This document shows positions 37,293 to 47,700 of a DNA stretch of 64,000 bases, in pieces (position 1 is the stretch's first letter; every line of letters starts with the position of its first letter). This DNA is from Toxoplasma gondii ME49. Lineage: Eukaryota > Apicomplexa > Conoidasida > Eucoccidiorida > Sarcocystidae. A program made the translations under genes and the position numbers. Under the pieces are notes generated by a model. It was not told where the DNA came from. It did no database searches and worked only from the letters and a program-made list of their open reading frames with translations. The stretch lies in the NCBI RefSeq assembly GCF_000006565.2, contig NC_031472.1, forward strand, positions 1,269,227-1,333,226. Direction: 5' to 3'.

Positions 37293-39860
37293 TATGAAGA
37301 TATAGAGATAGATATTTGTGTATGTACGTCGTTCCCTACTCTTGGAAGTTCTTGTATGATTTGTGTAGGCAGGTGTGTGTGTATGTGTCGTTCTGACATA
37401 CATCTACTCTGTTGAATGTTCTCCGGAGCGTTTCCCCGTTCCTGTCTTTTTCTTTCTCTCTTTTTTGTTTGTTACAGTCCAGGCGGTTGCCTTCGTTGTC
37501 TTCCCGTGCAGGCCTGCGCTTTCCACCGACCTGTTTGGTCTCCATAGCTTGTTCCTCGACCGTTTTGTGCAGCGTCGCGACAGCTGTGTGGAAGTTGTCT
37601 TCGCGGAAGACTTTCTTCTCGTCCATGACGAGGTAGACCCCCTCGCCACCCGCGGGGAACATGTAATGCTGCAGAGGCGTCGGCCGGTAGTCGGTGTAGA
37701 GGACATGGCAAGGCTGGTGTTTGATGGTGGCGACCCATTCTGCGAACTCTCTCGCGTTCGGAATCGTTGCAGAGAGGAAGACGAAGCGCATGGTCGAGGG
37801 AACGAGGACAATGCTCTCCTCCCAGACGACGCCTCTCTCCCGGTCCCGCATGTAGTGGATCTCGTCGAAGATCAGCCATTTCAGTTCGTTGACCAGGTGC
37901 GAGCCGCGGTACAGCATTGAGCGCAGAATCTCCGTCGTCATCACCATGATCGAGGCGTTCGGATGCAGCGTCACGTCACCCGTCATCAGGCCGACGTTTT
38001 CGGCGCCGAAGCTCTCGGACAAGTCCCGGTACTTCTGGTTGGACAACGCCTGGAAAAGGAGAACAGGCGACAGCGGAGAAGTCGAAGCGTCTCGCGACTC
38101 TGCAGATCCGTCGCCGCGACAGCAGCGCCGCCTGCAGCTTCACGACGCGGTGCAGACCGATTCACCTGGAGAAACGCGCCGCGAGAGAGATCGCGCAGAA
38201 GCCGAGAAAACGACCGAGCCCAGGCCGAGAGAAACCGGATGGGGAAGACGTTGACAAACAAGGCGTCGGCAGAAAGACGGAAGGAAGGCAAGGACTCGAG
38301 ACCCACGCAACCAAAGAACGAACATGACAGAGACAAAAGACTGAAAAAACAGCGAACAGAGAAACGTTCTGAGGAAGATAACAAATGCGCGAAAACAACG
38401 AGAGAGATGCAACAAAGGGCCTGCCGCCCCGCCCCGATTCTGCCACACGGTGGCCTCGCATTTGATCCTTTCGTCGCTGACTTCGCCAAATCCACCTTCA
38501 CGAGAGCTCTTCTTAAACGATGACTGCACAAGTCGAAAAAACTCAAACCTGTGTCTGCGTGTACACTGGAACCTCTCCACGTACAACACCAACTTACAGG
38601 CATCAATACACATATATATATATATATATAATTTTATATGTATATGTATATATATGTACATGTATATATATCTATATATATTTGTGTATGTGTAGGCACA
38701 TGAGTTTCTTTGTCTACGGACATGAACGAACGTCTAGGTAATATGCATTCTTATGAAGCATGCCCATATCGGTATCCGTATTTTTGTATCACGGAGCATC
38801 CGCATACATACAGATCCTGCTGTATCTGGACGTGGATGCGTCACTCTGTCCAGCTCGCTGAACGCGCAGAGGTCCGCAGGAGAATGAGACGCAAGCCTCG
38901 GATGGCTAGGTCGAGGCTGTCTTCCAAGCGCGCGCCTGCGTTCTGTGTTCGCACTGCGTTCGTTCCTCACAGCAAGCGACGCGGAGTTTACGAGCTTACT
39001 TTGATGGGGCTTGTGTAGACGACGCGTTGCTTGTCGCGAATGCTCATCGCAATCGCATACTCAGCCACGACAGTTTTGCCAGCGGAGGTGTGAGCCGCGA
39101 CCAAGACGCTTTCTCCCGCTTCCAGGCAGAGAACGCTCCTTTGCTGGAAGGCGTCTAGCCGGAATTTGTATTGTCGCGCAGGCTCTTTTCTGCCTTCTTT
39201 CTTCTCGCGTTCCGTCGCCGCGGCGCTGGCCTCTCCTGCGGATCCTTCGCGCCGCGCTTGTTGCTCCTCCTCCCCGTCCGCGGCCTGAGCGTCGCCTGCG
39301 TCGGTAGCCTCCGTCGAGGCCTCGCCGCGTCTCCCGTCTTCCTTGTCGAGTGTTGGAGCGTCTGCTTGCTGTCGATACTCCGGCAACGTCGTTTCGAAGG
39401 GGAAGTAGTGGAACGCGGTCTCGCAGTCTGCAGGCCGAACCAGCTCGTGGAGACAGTTCTTGTCGGAAGCGAGCAACTTCACCACCAAGGCCGTCTTCTT
39501 TCCTTCTTCGTCTCTGCCCTCCTCCGCGTCCTCCGCGTCCTCGGTGTTGTCTCTTCTCGCTTCTCTCCGTCTGCGCTTGCGCTCGGGTGCGACGGCGGAG
39601 GCGCCTTCGTCTGGAGAGGCGACGTTCGCGGGAGCAGACGTTGTCTGCGCTCCATTCGCTTCTTGCGGCGCAGCGCGAACTCGCTTCCTCTCCACCTGAC
39701 AGCATGCGTTTTCAATCTCGGAGTCGGTCTCCCGACATGCAGAGGCAGACTCGCCCCCCGGGCCAACTGCAATATTCGGAGACTCCACAGAAGAACCGAG
39801 AGACGAAGAAGAGTCTCCGCCGCCGAAGACGGCGAACAAGTCGTCCACTGCGTCCGCCAT
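28492..39860 (-). CDS. MTR4: MTR4 (SKIV2L2) exosome-associated DExH RNA helicase
   Basis: Ski2-like RNA helicase that feeds substrates to the nuclear exosome. Exons: 39860-39000, 38049-37531, 36940-36683, 35929-35834, 35401-35221, 34777-34602, 34010-33876, 33545-33375, 32626-32330, 31847-31824, 31718-31581, 31197-31132, 30764-30594, 29972-29726, 28886-28492; about 1244 residues, in phase throughout. Helicase motifs: AHTSAGKT (G261-T263), DEIH (349-352), LSATIPNA, and [10 protein letters not shown] (625-634). MTR4-specific markers are [29 protein letters not shown], the [12 protein letters not shown] stretch, KGRVACEI and the invariant-type C-terminus IVFSSSLYL. The N-terminus is acidic and basic low complexity, about 200 residues. 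The exon 2 donor (37530, GTCGGT) is the least certain junction; GTAACA at 37475 is an alternative but gives the wrong phase. The start is the first ATG in frame. Confidence 0.95.
29200..29270 (+). pseudogene. tRNA-Phe(GAA)-like fossil in an MTR4 intron
   Basis: A perfect D-stem GCTC/GAGC (29209-29212 with 29220-29223) closes loop AATGGTA. A perfect 5-bp anticodon stem AAGGA/TCCTT (29225-29229 with 29237-29241) carries loop CTGAAGA, anticodon GAA (Phe). A T-loop TTCGATT has a 4/5-bp stem. The acceptor stem does not pair: GTCGGTG on the 5' side faces TTTCAAA on the 3' side. About 60 bp of AT-rich DNA follows. This looks like the 3' part of an organelle-type (possibly apicoplast) tRNA inserted into the intron between MTR4 exons 14 and 15, and not functional. 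Confidence 0.55.
29498..29698. repeat. TA microsatellites in MTR4 intron
   Basis: Two (TA)n blocks, near 29503-29552 and 29625-29696. The second ends about 28 bp from the 3' edge of exon 29972-29726, just beyond its splice donor. Confidence 0.9.
30001..30060. repeat. 20-bp tandem repeat, three copies
   Basis: Three head-to-tail copies of a 20-bp unit beginning AACGGAAACTCACGG, differing at one position. They lie in the MTR4 intron 30593-29973, close to the acceptor of exon 29972-29726. Confidence 0.95.
30855..30902. repeat. TA and GATA microsatellite
   Basis: A (TA)n run followed by (GATA)n in an MTR4 intron (31131-30765). Confidence 0.85.
31824..31847 (-). other. 24-nt microexon of MTR4
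   Basis: Predicted exon of eight codons (PVVCDFYV) between TTTTCTCAG acceptor and GTGAGT donor, in phase 0 on both sides. It precedes the exon beginning VVSFTISC, which matches the stretch of MTR4 where human has VVPVLVHLLS. Without it, exons 32626-32330 and 31718-31581 would still join in phase. So it may be optional or spurious. Confidence 0.5.
31960..32070. repeat. TACA/TA microsatellite in MTR4 intron
   Basis: (TACA)n near 32020-32044 running into (TA)n at 32047-32070. Confidence 0.85.
32774..32851. repeat. 26-bp minisatellite, three copies, in (TCTA)-rich tract
   Basis: Copies start at 32774, 32800 and 32826, each CTGTCTCTCTATCAATC followed by TATCTATA-type sequence. The whole stretch 32745-33030 of the MTR4 intron (33374-32627) is TCTA/CTGT-rich. 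Confidence 0.9.
33600..33630. repeat. (TA)n microsatellite in MTR4 intron
   Basis: Uninterrupted TA run in the intron between exons 34010-33876 and 33545-33375. Confidence 0.9.
36115..36612. repeat. Long TA/ATAC-rich intron region
   Basis: Repeated blocks of TATGCATATACATAATATGCG-like units (36130-36195) and (TA)n tracts (36475-36605) in the MTR4 intron 36682-35930. All minus- and plus-strand frames here read as Tyr/Ile repeats. Confidence 0.9.
37222..37292. repeat. TATATCTACA repeats and (TA)n
   Basis: A 10-bp unit TATATCTACA occurs about four times, followed by a pure TA run, within the MTR4 intron 37530-36941. Confidence 0.9.
38608..38688. repeat. TA-rich microsatellite in MTR4 first intron
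   Basis: Interrupted (TA)n with TGTA units in the intron 38999-38050. Confidence 0.9.
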
Positions 39861-42419
39861 GGCGTCCACCCGCACAAACAAGTTGAAGAGAGGGAGACGG
39901 AAGCGGAGAGGAAAACGAGAAAAGAAGGGGAGAAAGAACGAGAGAGAAGCAGGAGAGCGACGAAAGCGAGGGAAGAAGGAGAGAATGAGAGAAGCATAAA
40001 CCGCCAGAAGAAAACGAGAGACGAAGAACTTCTGTCAGAGGAGGAAACAGCTTCGCGTCGAGCGCCAAAGGGCGGAAGGAAGAGGTGAAGAGACAAAGGG
40101 GTATTTCGGCGAGCAAGACAAAGGCAGATTGTAGGGCAACTGCTCCTGCGAAAATGTCAAATCTTTCACAAGTCAACAGGCCCTCGGAAAAGCTGCTCCG
40201 CCTCTCTGAGGCAGAGCAGCAAGAGACAGAGACCGGACGGGAGACTCGCTGACAAAGAGAATAGCGTTTTCGCAGATGCTGCTCTTCCGATCCGCCCTTC
40301 CACGGAAAAAAAGAGGAAAGATCCCCTCTGAGGCCTCCAGTACGTTCGCTCTGAAGAATGCGAGCTCCTACGTTTTTCGCGAAAGTCGATGACGGGAGAA
40401 AGATTTCGAATTTTCTTGCATGAACAAGCGGCCAGGCGTCACCTCGCAAGCTCTGGGTGAAGAGTGGAGAGAGGCAATGGACGAGTTCCTTCTTGACACA
40501 CGAGCTCTTTCATGTCTCTCAAGAACGTCAGAGAGACCCCAAAGTGAGAGAAAAGAAATTGGAAGAGCTTCTCTGAAGAGATTGAAACCGCCGTTTTTTC
40601 CGTTGAGGCCTTGTCTCTCATCATCTGCATGCATCTCGCCCTTTGAAAATCTGCGTGACTTTTCTCACCTCGGAGCCGCGAAGAGACACCGCCGAAAAGG
40701 AGAGAAACGGAGAGAGATCCACTTTCTCGTTTTTCTGAAACACAGAGGAAACACAGCAGACGGAGGGGAAGCTGTGTTATTATGAAGTCGCCCGGCTGCT
40801 TCCGCAGAAATTCCCCAGCTGCGGGGAAGTCGGCTCTCGAACCTGCCCCGCTGCGTTTGTGAGGAAGGCAGGAAACAGAAAGAGCACAGAAGAACGGTCC
40901 AACATGAAAGAAACAAAGAAAAGAAGAGGAGAGAGACAGCGCTGTCTAGAATTCGGCTGCTGCATTTCTCAGCTCTCTGAAAGAGAATATCCCCTGCGTC
41001 ACTCCCGTGACTGGGAGACTCATCTCGAGTTTCTTCCGCGAGTCCGCACAAGTGAGTCTCTGAAGCTGTCTCTTCGCAGAGGTAAAATCGAAATGCTAAA
41101 TCTGTTTACAAAGTGGAGATGTAGAGAAGCGGCGAAAAGAATGACGTGCAGACTGGAAATGTTTTCCTTGGCCAGCTCTCCGTTTCTGGACTGAAAGTCC
41201 AAGGTGTTTTGATTGCAAAGGAGAAAGGACTCTCTTTGAGGTAGAGACCTTCCTCGAGTTTCTGGAGAACCGATTTCTCTGCTCTTCAATCAGAGAAGGA
41301 TCTCGCACAGCTTTTGTCTCGGGGAGAATTTCGGTTCAAGGCGCTTGAATGTTAAGAAGAATCGAATACCTCAAAAAATCCCTTCACAAATGCTTGATGC
41401 ACTTGTGTTTGCCAAAGGAGGTTCCGACGCTTTCATCTGCCTCTTGACGGGTCTCCTTGGCGGCTGGTGTTTCGTACGACTTCAGCTTAAACATTTTTTT
41501 AAATCCGAGTGAGCATCTGGCTCGTGGATCACTCTACTTCAAAAGATTCTTGACACATATACAACTCCATGAATAAGCAACAGTAACTTCGACAGCATCC
41601 TCTGCAAGACTGAGGCCAGATACTTCAGTGGAGCAAAGACCTGGTTTTCTCTCCAGCTGAAATTAAAAGTTTTCACCCGCGGAATGTGGAAGGGGTAGCG
41701 CGAGACCTCTTTAACTGAAGACCGGATTCTCGCTAGCGCAATTCAACAACGACACTGAGGCACTCTTTTTTTTTCAAGGAAAAATCGGAATTCGAACGTC
41801 TTCTCTGAATTTCGACCGAAAGATCCTCTGAAGATCAAGCAAAATGAAAGCACGATGTCGCCTGTGAGGAACTTTAGACTAAGTATCACTCTCTTTTTTA
41901 TCAAACGAACTCTTTGATCATAAACGCCTAGCGCAGGAACAATGCACTTCCGTATGGCAGAAATTCAGCATGTTTATATAATGTCCTCTTAATGGGCGCC
42001 GTGGGGCCGGCCAACACTACGCGATGTACATGATCAAAAACTACCGGTGTAATTGTGGGTGATGGAAATGCGACTGAAAGACGCTTACTGCTTGTGAGAA
42101 TATTCTACCGTTTTTTCATGAAAACTGCGCCACAAAACGGCCAGTTTTCCCTCGGTCGAAGACTGCACAACCCCAATGAGTGCAGCAGGGATTCTCGTGA
42201 GCCGCTCCCGCCTCTAGGACATTCCTACTGTGTACCTGAAGGATAACTTACATGCGAAATGGTCATTCCACGTTTTCTTTAGGAACACCAGCTTCGGCTT
42301 GTGCATGCAAACAAATCAACAAAGCTACGCGCATTTGTAAATATGCACTTCGAAAAGTATGCATCTGTTCTCTACAGATACACGCGCACTTAAAGATCGG
42401 CATACGCAATATATACATC

Positions 42420-42430
42420 TACATGTATGT

Positions 42431-42465
<35 letters not shown>
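42420..42465. repeat. (TA)n microsatellite
   Basis: Intergenic TA run with TGTA edges. Confidence 0.9.
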
Positions 42466-42469
<4 letters not shown>

Positions 42470-44044
42470 CGCATTCATACAGCTATATGGATATTAACAT
42501 AACCGCATTTCTATGACTATATATCTAGAGCAGTGTAAATACAACTATGGACGTATACACCCGTAGTTGTAGTTACACGTACGGCTTGTTTACAAGTGCT
42601 GCTATATCTAGATATCTACATAGACAGATATGGAGATAGATACACAGATACCTAGAGGTAGATAGAAAGATACATAGGTCTAGCATGTCTCCGTTGTAGC
42701 AGGGATCAAGACCAAGTTTCCTGTGTCTCCGCTGACATGCCCGGGCAAGGCCTGCTCGCGTTTGCCGATGTGCGTCCATCTGAAAAGGTTCTATAACGCG
42801 GGAACCCGCAAATGGATGCATGCTGGCTGAACTGTGTCGCTTCGAAATGGTAGTTTTAAAATCAGTTGTCCCTTTTCTTCGTTCGTCTTGTCTCTCGCCG
42901 TTCCTTTGATTCTCTGTCTTCAGGCGCATATAGTACTAGTCTTCTATGTTGCTATGCTAATCAATGAAGTTCCATAGTTTTGGATATTCCATTGGCATGT
43001 TGATGGCATGAGTAGAAACGAACGACTGGCTTTGGATGGAACTCCTCTTGACACCGCAGAAGGTGATGAGAACTCCTCTTGGTCCTGGCGAGACTTTGAC
43101 TGGTTGGACCAGCCTGGTATCAAAGAAGTTTCCTGTATGGCATGAATCACAAAGTGGGTCGAACGCTGGTCTAAGTCGCTAACGCGACTTTTACCTACAA
43201 CTGTACGGAACGCAAGAAACCTTCAGTCAAAGAACTTGATCGGCTGGAGGACGGCTTCCCTGATGACTGCGTCTGTCCGTTCTTATTCGTTTCCTTCGTC
43301 ATTCTCGAATTTATGCGGTTCGGCTTTTCCCTCGACTTCTTCTATCTTCTTCTCGCGTTCGTCCGAGAACAGATCCTCCGGGCAGGGCACCCAAACTTCA
43401 ATCCCAAAGACTCGCGCGTTGTGGCACTGTCTCGAGCGAGAGAGAACGAAAAGAAGAAACGCGAAAATCTCGAGTTTCCACATCCATCAGCTACAGTGTT
43501 GCTGTCTCTGCATGCACGCTAAAGTTCTTTCTATGTATGCACTCAACAACAGCTCTTTCTATGCATGCAATCTGCAATCTCCAGTTCCCTCGCTGCGTAC
43601 GCCTCACATGTACACTGTGTCACACTTTGGATATTTCCTTTCGCAGTTGCGTTGTCCGATTGTCAACCGTGACTGCGTTGCCCCAGCAACGGGTCGCTTC
43701 GAAAGCAGACATTTTCAGAAGTTCTTCACAGTTACGAGAGAGGATACTTGCCGCTTGAGGTCAGTCCGCAAATAGCGACTGATACGTTGAGAGGTCGGAA
43801 AAGCTGCATTGAAAAAATGGAGGCCACTGCATGCGACGATGTCGGAATCTGGAATACATGCAGGCGAGCTTCAGGATCGGAAATGAACTCACAAACAAAA
43901 GCAGCCCAGCATAACGAATCAGACAAATACCCATGCACACTGCAAACCGATCTTGAAAAACCCCATATATATGTATATTTATCTTTAATTGTACGAATTA
44001 TTATTCGTGTATTACACTGAAAACTGCAAAAGATGACGTACATA

Positions 44045-44250
44045 CAATTTTGTATATATATATATATATATATATATGTCCACATGTATTCTATAACAGT
44101 TTTTCGCTCTCGTTCTTTATATTCAAATACATATTCGCGTATTCAAACATATCTGCCGATGACTAATTATATATATGTGTTGTCGATATATATATATAAT
44201 ACATATATACATATATGTATATATATATATATATGCATGTATATACATAT
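44045..44250. repeat. TA microsatellites downstream of MoaA
   Basis: Three TA-rich blocks (about 44052-44076, 44167-44200, 44205-44240), just beyond the MoaA stop codon at 44324-44326. Confidence 0.9.
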
Positions 44251-44323
44251 TTGTTCATATTTATTTCCACAATCATGTATTTACGTGTGTATGCATCTGC
44301 ACACGAATATACGGTTGCACTTT

Positions 44324-44578
44324 TTATCCTCCGATCCGAATCATAGGTCTGTTCCTGTGCGCTTGTGTTGCGATGTTCATTATTCCTGAAAACAAAGAGG
44401 CAACGCGCCGGCTGACTAATTCGCCAAAGAAGTGAGGGAAGCTGCCTTTGCATGCAACGCCATGTTCGAGGATGCCCCGCGGCGATTATAGCGATGACAA
44501 GAGATGTGAGGCAGAAAACGAAGGATCGGAAGAGAAGAGTAACAAGAGGAGACGCAAAATCTCTGACGTGTGTGTTCA

Positions 44579-44637
<59 letters not shown>

Positions 44638-44731
44638 TATTTTTGAATAGATATACATGCACCCAGGTGTAGATCCTTGTGCGCCTTCGATATATGAATG
44701 TGTATCCGTACGTGTGTCTGTCCTTGTCTGA

Positions 44732-44763
<32 letters not shown>

Positions 44764-47700
44764 GATAATTTATATCTTCATTAGTGTGAGTGTTTTCATT
44801 TTGTCGACAGTAATGGATTTAGATGCATCCTCAGGTTTTTTGCATATTCGTCTTGTGCAGAAGGTATTTTCAGCCGATGAGGAGAGCAATTTTCTGCATG
44901 CATAACGCTGACATATCGGTTCGTTACACGTTGCAAACTCACCTCCGTGAGACGCCTTCTTTGCGCCAAGCGCTGAAGCAAACGTTTGTTTTATTCTCTC
45001 ACTCTCCTGTCCGCGAGGACAAGGCAAAGCAGAAGAAGAGTGAGGCGTAGAAGAGGAGGAAGCAGATCGGAGAGCAGGAAGAAGAGTGAATTCCGACGGA
45101 GAGAAAAGACAATTTTTCAGCTGCCCATCCGCGGTCAATCTGCGAGGCACACGGACACCCGGAAACGCAGCAAGTCCTTTTGAGACCTGAAGACGCATTG
45201 GTCTTTCAGCTGACGAACGTAAAGCACAGATGCTGATGCACACACCTACTTGTAGATGTCCACACGAGTCGACGTACAAGTGGATACACACACCTTCTTA
45301 AATACAAACGTCCACGCTTCTTCACGTAGTCGTTCATCTAATTAGATATATATGCACATCGTTATAAGAGATATGTTCATATATATATATATATATATAT
45401 GTACATATAGGTATCTGGGTCTACGTCCCTCTACTTACATAGACTTGTTTATGTCATTACATAAATATGCATACTAATTTGGTGACAGGCATGCATATGC
45501 TTATGTGTTGGGATACTTATGGCTACGTCTCTGCATAGGGTTGTTTATGCATTTACATAAACGCATGTATTCCTATAGGTTATGGCTACGTCTCTGCATA
45601 GGGTTGTTTATGCATTTACATAAATGCATGTATTCCTATAGAGAGACAGGCGTGTGTCCATGTTTTATTTAGATACTATAACTGTATAAATACGTGCATA
45701 CTGTATACGTAAATGTGTGTAGATATAGAGGCGTCAGATTCTGTTGACGTCGCTGTGGAGGAACGGAACAAGAGATATTTTTATTTCTTCTGTTGTGGGC
45801 TTTGGACGTTATCCCAGAAGAACGCGTGTGGGGTGTCTCCACGCTCGTACGTTGCCTTGAATTTACCTTATGCGATTGCAAGAGGCACAGAAGGAATCGG
45901 TCAAGGCAGAGATAATGCCAATGCATCCCGCATGTCCAGGAATGACGAACAGGGACGCACTTTGCCCTTCTTCGCCTCGTTGCCCTTTTTCGTCTATCTT
46001 CCAGTCTTCTGTCTCTTCAGAGTTGCAGGAACTTCCCTTTTTCGCTCCGTCGCCTTCTCCCTCGTTCTTGCCTTCTGCTGCCTGGCCTCTTCTCGTGTCT
46101 CTGCGGTGCCTGTGCACGCCGTCTGCTTGCGAGTTCTGCATGCGTCCTCTTGTTTTACTTTCCACAGGGTGAATTCCTGGATACTTGTGGCGAAGACGCT
46201 CGAGTATCTCCTGCTTTGTCACAACAGCCTCGTGACTCCACCCTGGAGAGATAAAGGCGACAGGCCAGAAGGACAGTCTAAATCATTCAACGGACTTTGA
46301 ATGGTCGTTTCCGTGCTTCCTTTCCTATCCGAGCGCGAGACCCTTCATCGGAGAGAACGACTCTGCTCTTTGCGTAAAGACGCGCTGGCGAGAGGCGCGT
46401 GAGGCGAACGGTGTTCCGAGGAGTGGAGAACAAAGCGATGGTCTAGAGTGCCTCATGGGGGATTGGGAGGCTCGATTTTGTTCGGTTCCTTGTGCTAGGA
46501 GCTGTGATACAGAGTGTTTCCAGGGTGCTAGACACTGACAAGCGTTTGTTTCACCCTTGCTGGTTTCGGAAACCATTTTTGTTCTGCTTTCGCGTAAACT
46601 CGCACGTGATCTCCATTGACGCGCATCTGCCCCCTAGGTCAAGGTTTCGATTCGAGGGATTTCGACCTGATGTATGCACCTTCGGGAAGGCCTCAGCATG
46701 GCGGTGTGTCAACAGGTTTCTCTACGTGGTAGTCTCCTGCCAAGCGTCTATGCATGGCCATGGATTGCTAGACAGCTCTGTCTTGGCGATTTCTTTTCGT
46801 CTGCAACAAAGCGCCGTTTCTGCAGACCACCGTCTCGCGGTTCGCTTCCCCCCTGCAGCGTTCTGTGCTTTCTGTCGAGAGAGAAGAGGGACGCCGCATC
46901 GATGGAGAGGAAGAGTACACGGTCGACCTACATTTTGTCTAGAGAGGACGCCAAGGCAAAAGTGTGTCAATCTAAGACGCGCGGCGGAAACGCCTTAGAC
47001 CCATCTGGGATGAGTCCGCTCGAGAGGGAGAGTGATGGACTCCGCTAAATCTATAAGTCGCATTACACACGTAATTACATATGATTTTGCTTTGATTTTT
47101 TCTAGATTGGAGAAAAACTCCACGGACTTTGCTTGCTCACGATTTCCTTGAAAAGGCATGAACTCGATGAACCGAACGTGGATGGGCAGGTCTCGCGTGA
47201 GTGCCGCAAATGCGTCGACTTCCTGTCCACAGAAAAAACGCAATTCTCTCATTCCGTTTCTTGTGCTGGAAGAAATTACTAACGGGCGAGTCTCTCCGTT
47301 TCTCTTTTTCTCTTTCCTGTGCCGGAAGCTCATCTAGTTTCTTTTGATTTTTCATCTCTCCAAGATGATCTCGTTCAAAATCTCCATTCTTCGTCGGAAG
47401 TCAAATTTCCGCCTCTGCGCACCCGCTCCCGTCGTCATCCACTTTCCAGGATTTACGGTGTCGGGCCTGAATCTTTTCCTCGTCAGCGTTCCCTGCCACT
47501 TGCCTCTTTTCAGCTACTTTCTTCTTCATCTCATTTTCATGCATCCACCTCTCCTCTCTGCTTCGGTGTCTCTTGTCTACTGTCGCCACGCGTTTTATTT
47601 GCGTGTGCTGGCAATTCAGGTTTCTGCTTTTCTTTCCTGTTTCTCCTGACGGTATCCGGCCTTTGTTCCCAGTGTCGCTTCCGTGACTGTTTCTGTGATG

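Larger units (their letters stand above)
39861..44323. other. Gene-poor intergenic region between MTR4 and MoaA
   Basis: About 4.5 kb. It contains the MTR4 promoter side and the 3' flank of MoaA. 40380-41340 is rich in AGAG/CTCT words, with short frames only. 41340-42060 is AT-richer, with short runs of A and T. 42250-42680 has TA and GATA repeats. A minus-strand frame at 43283-43483 ends in an acidic tail, but it could not be linked to MoaA or given a family. No gene is supported. Confidence 0.5.

Noticed and set aside
43283..43483. Minus-strand frame with acidic tail as a last exon of MoaA
   Set aside because: MoaA already ends correctly with RIGG and a stop at 44324-44326; no family similarity.
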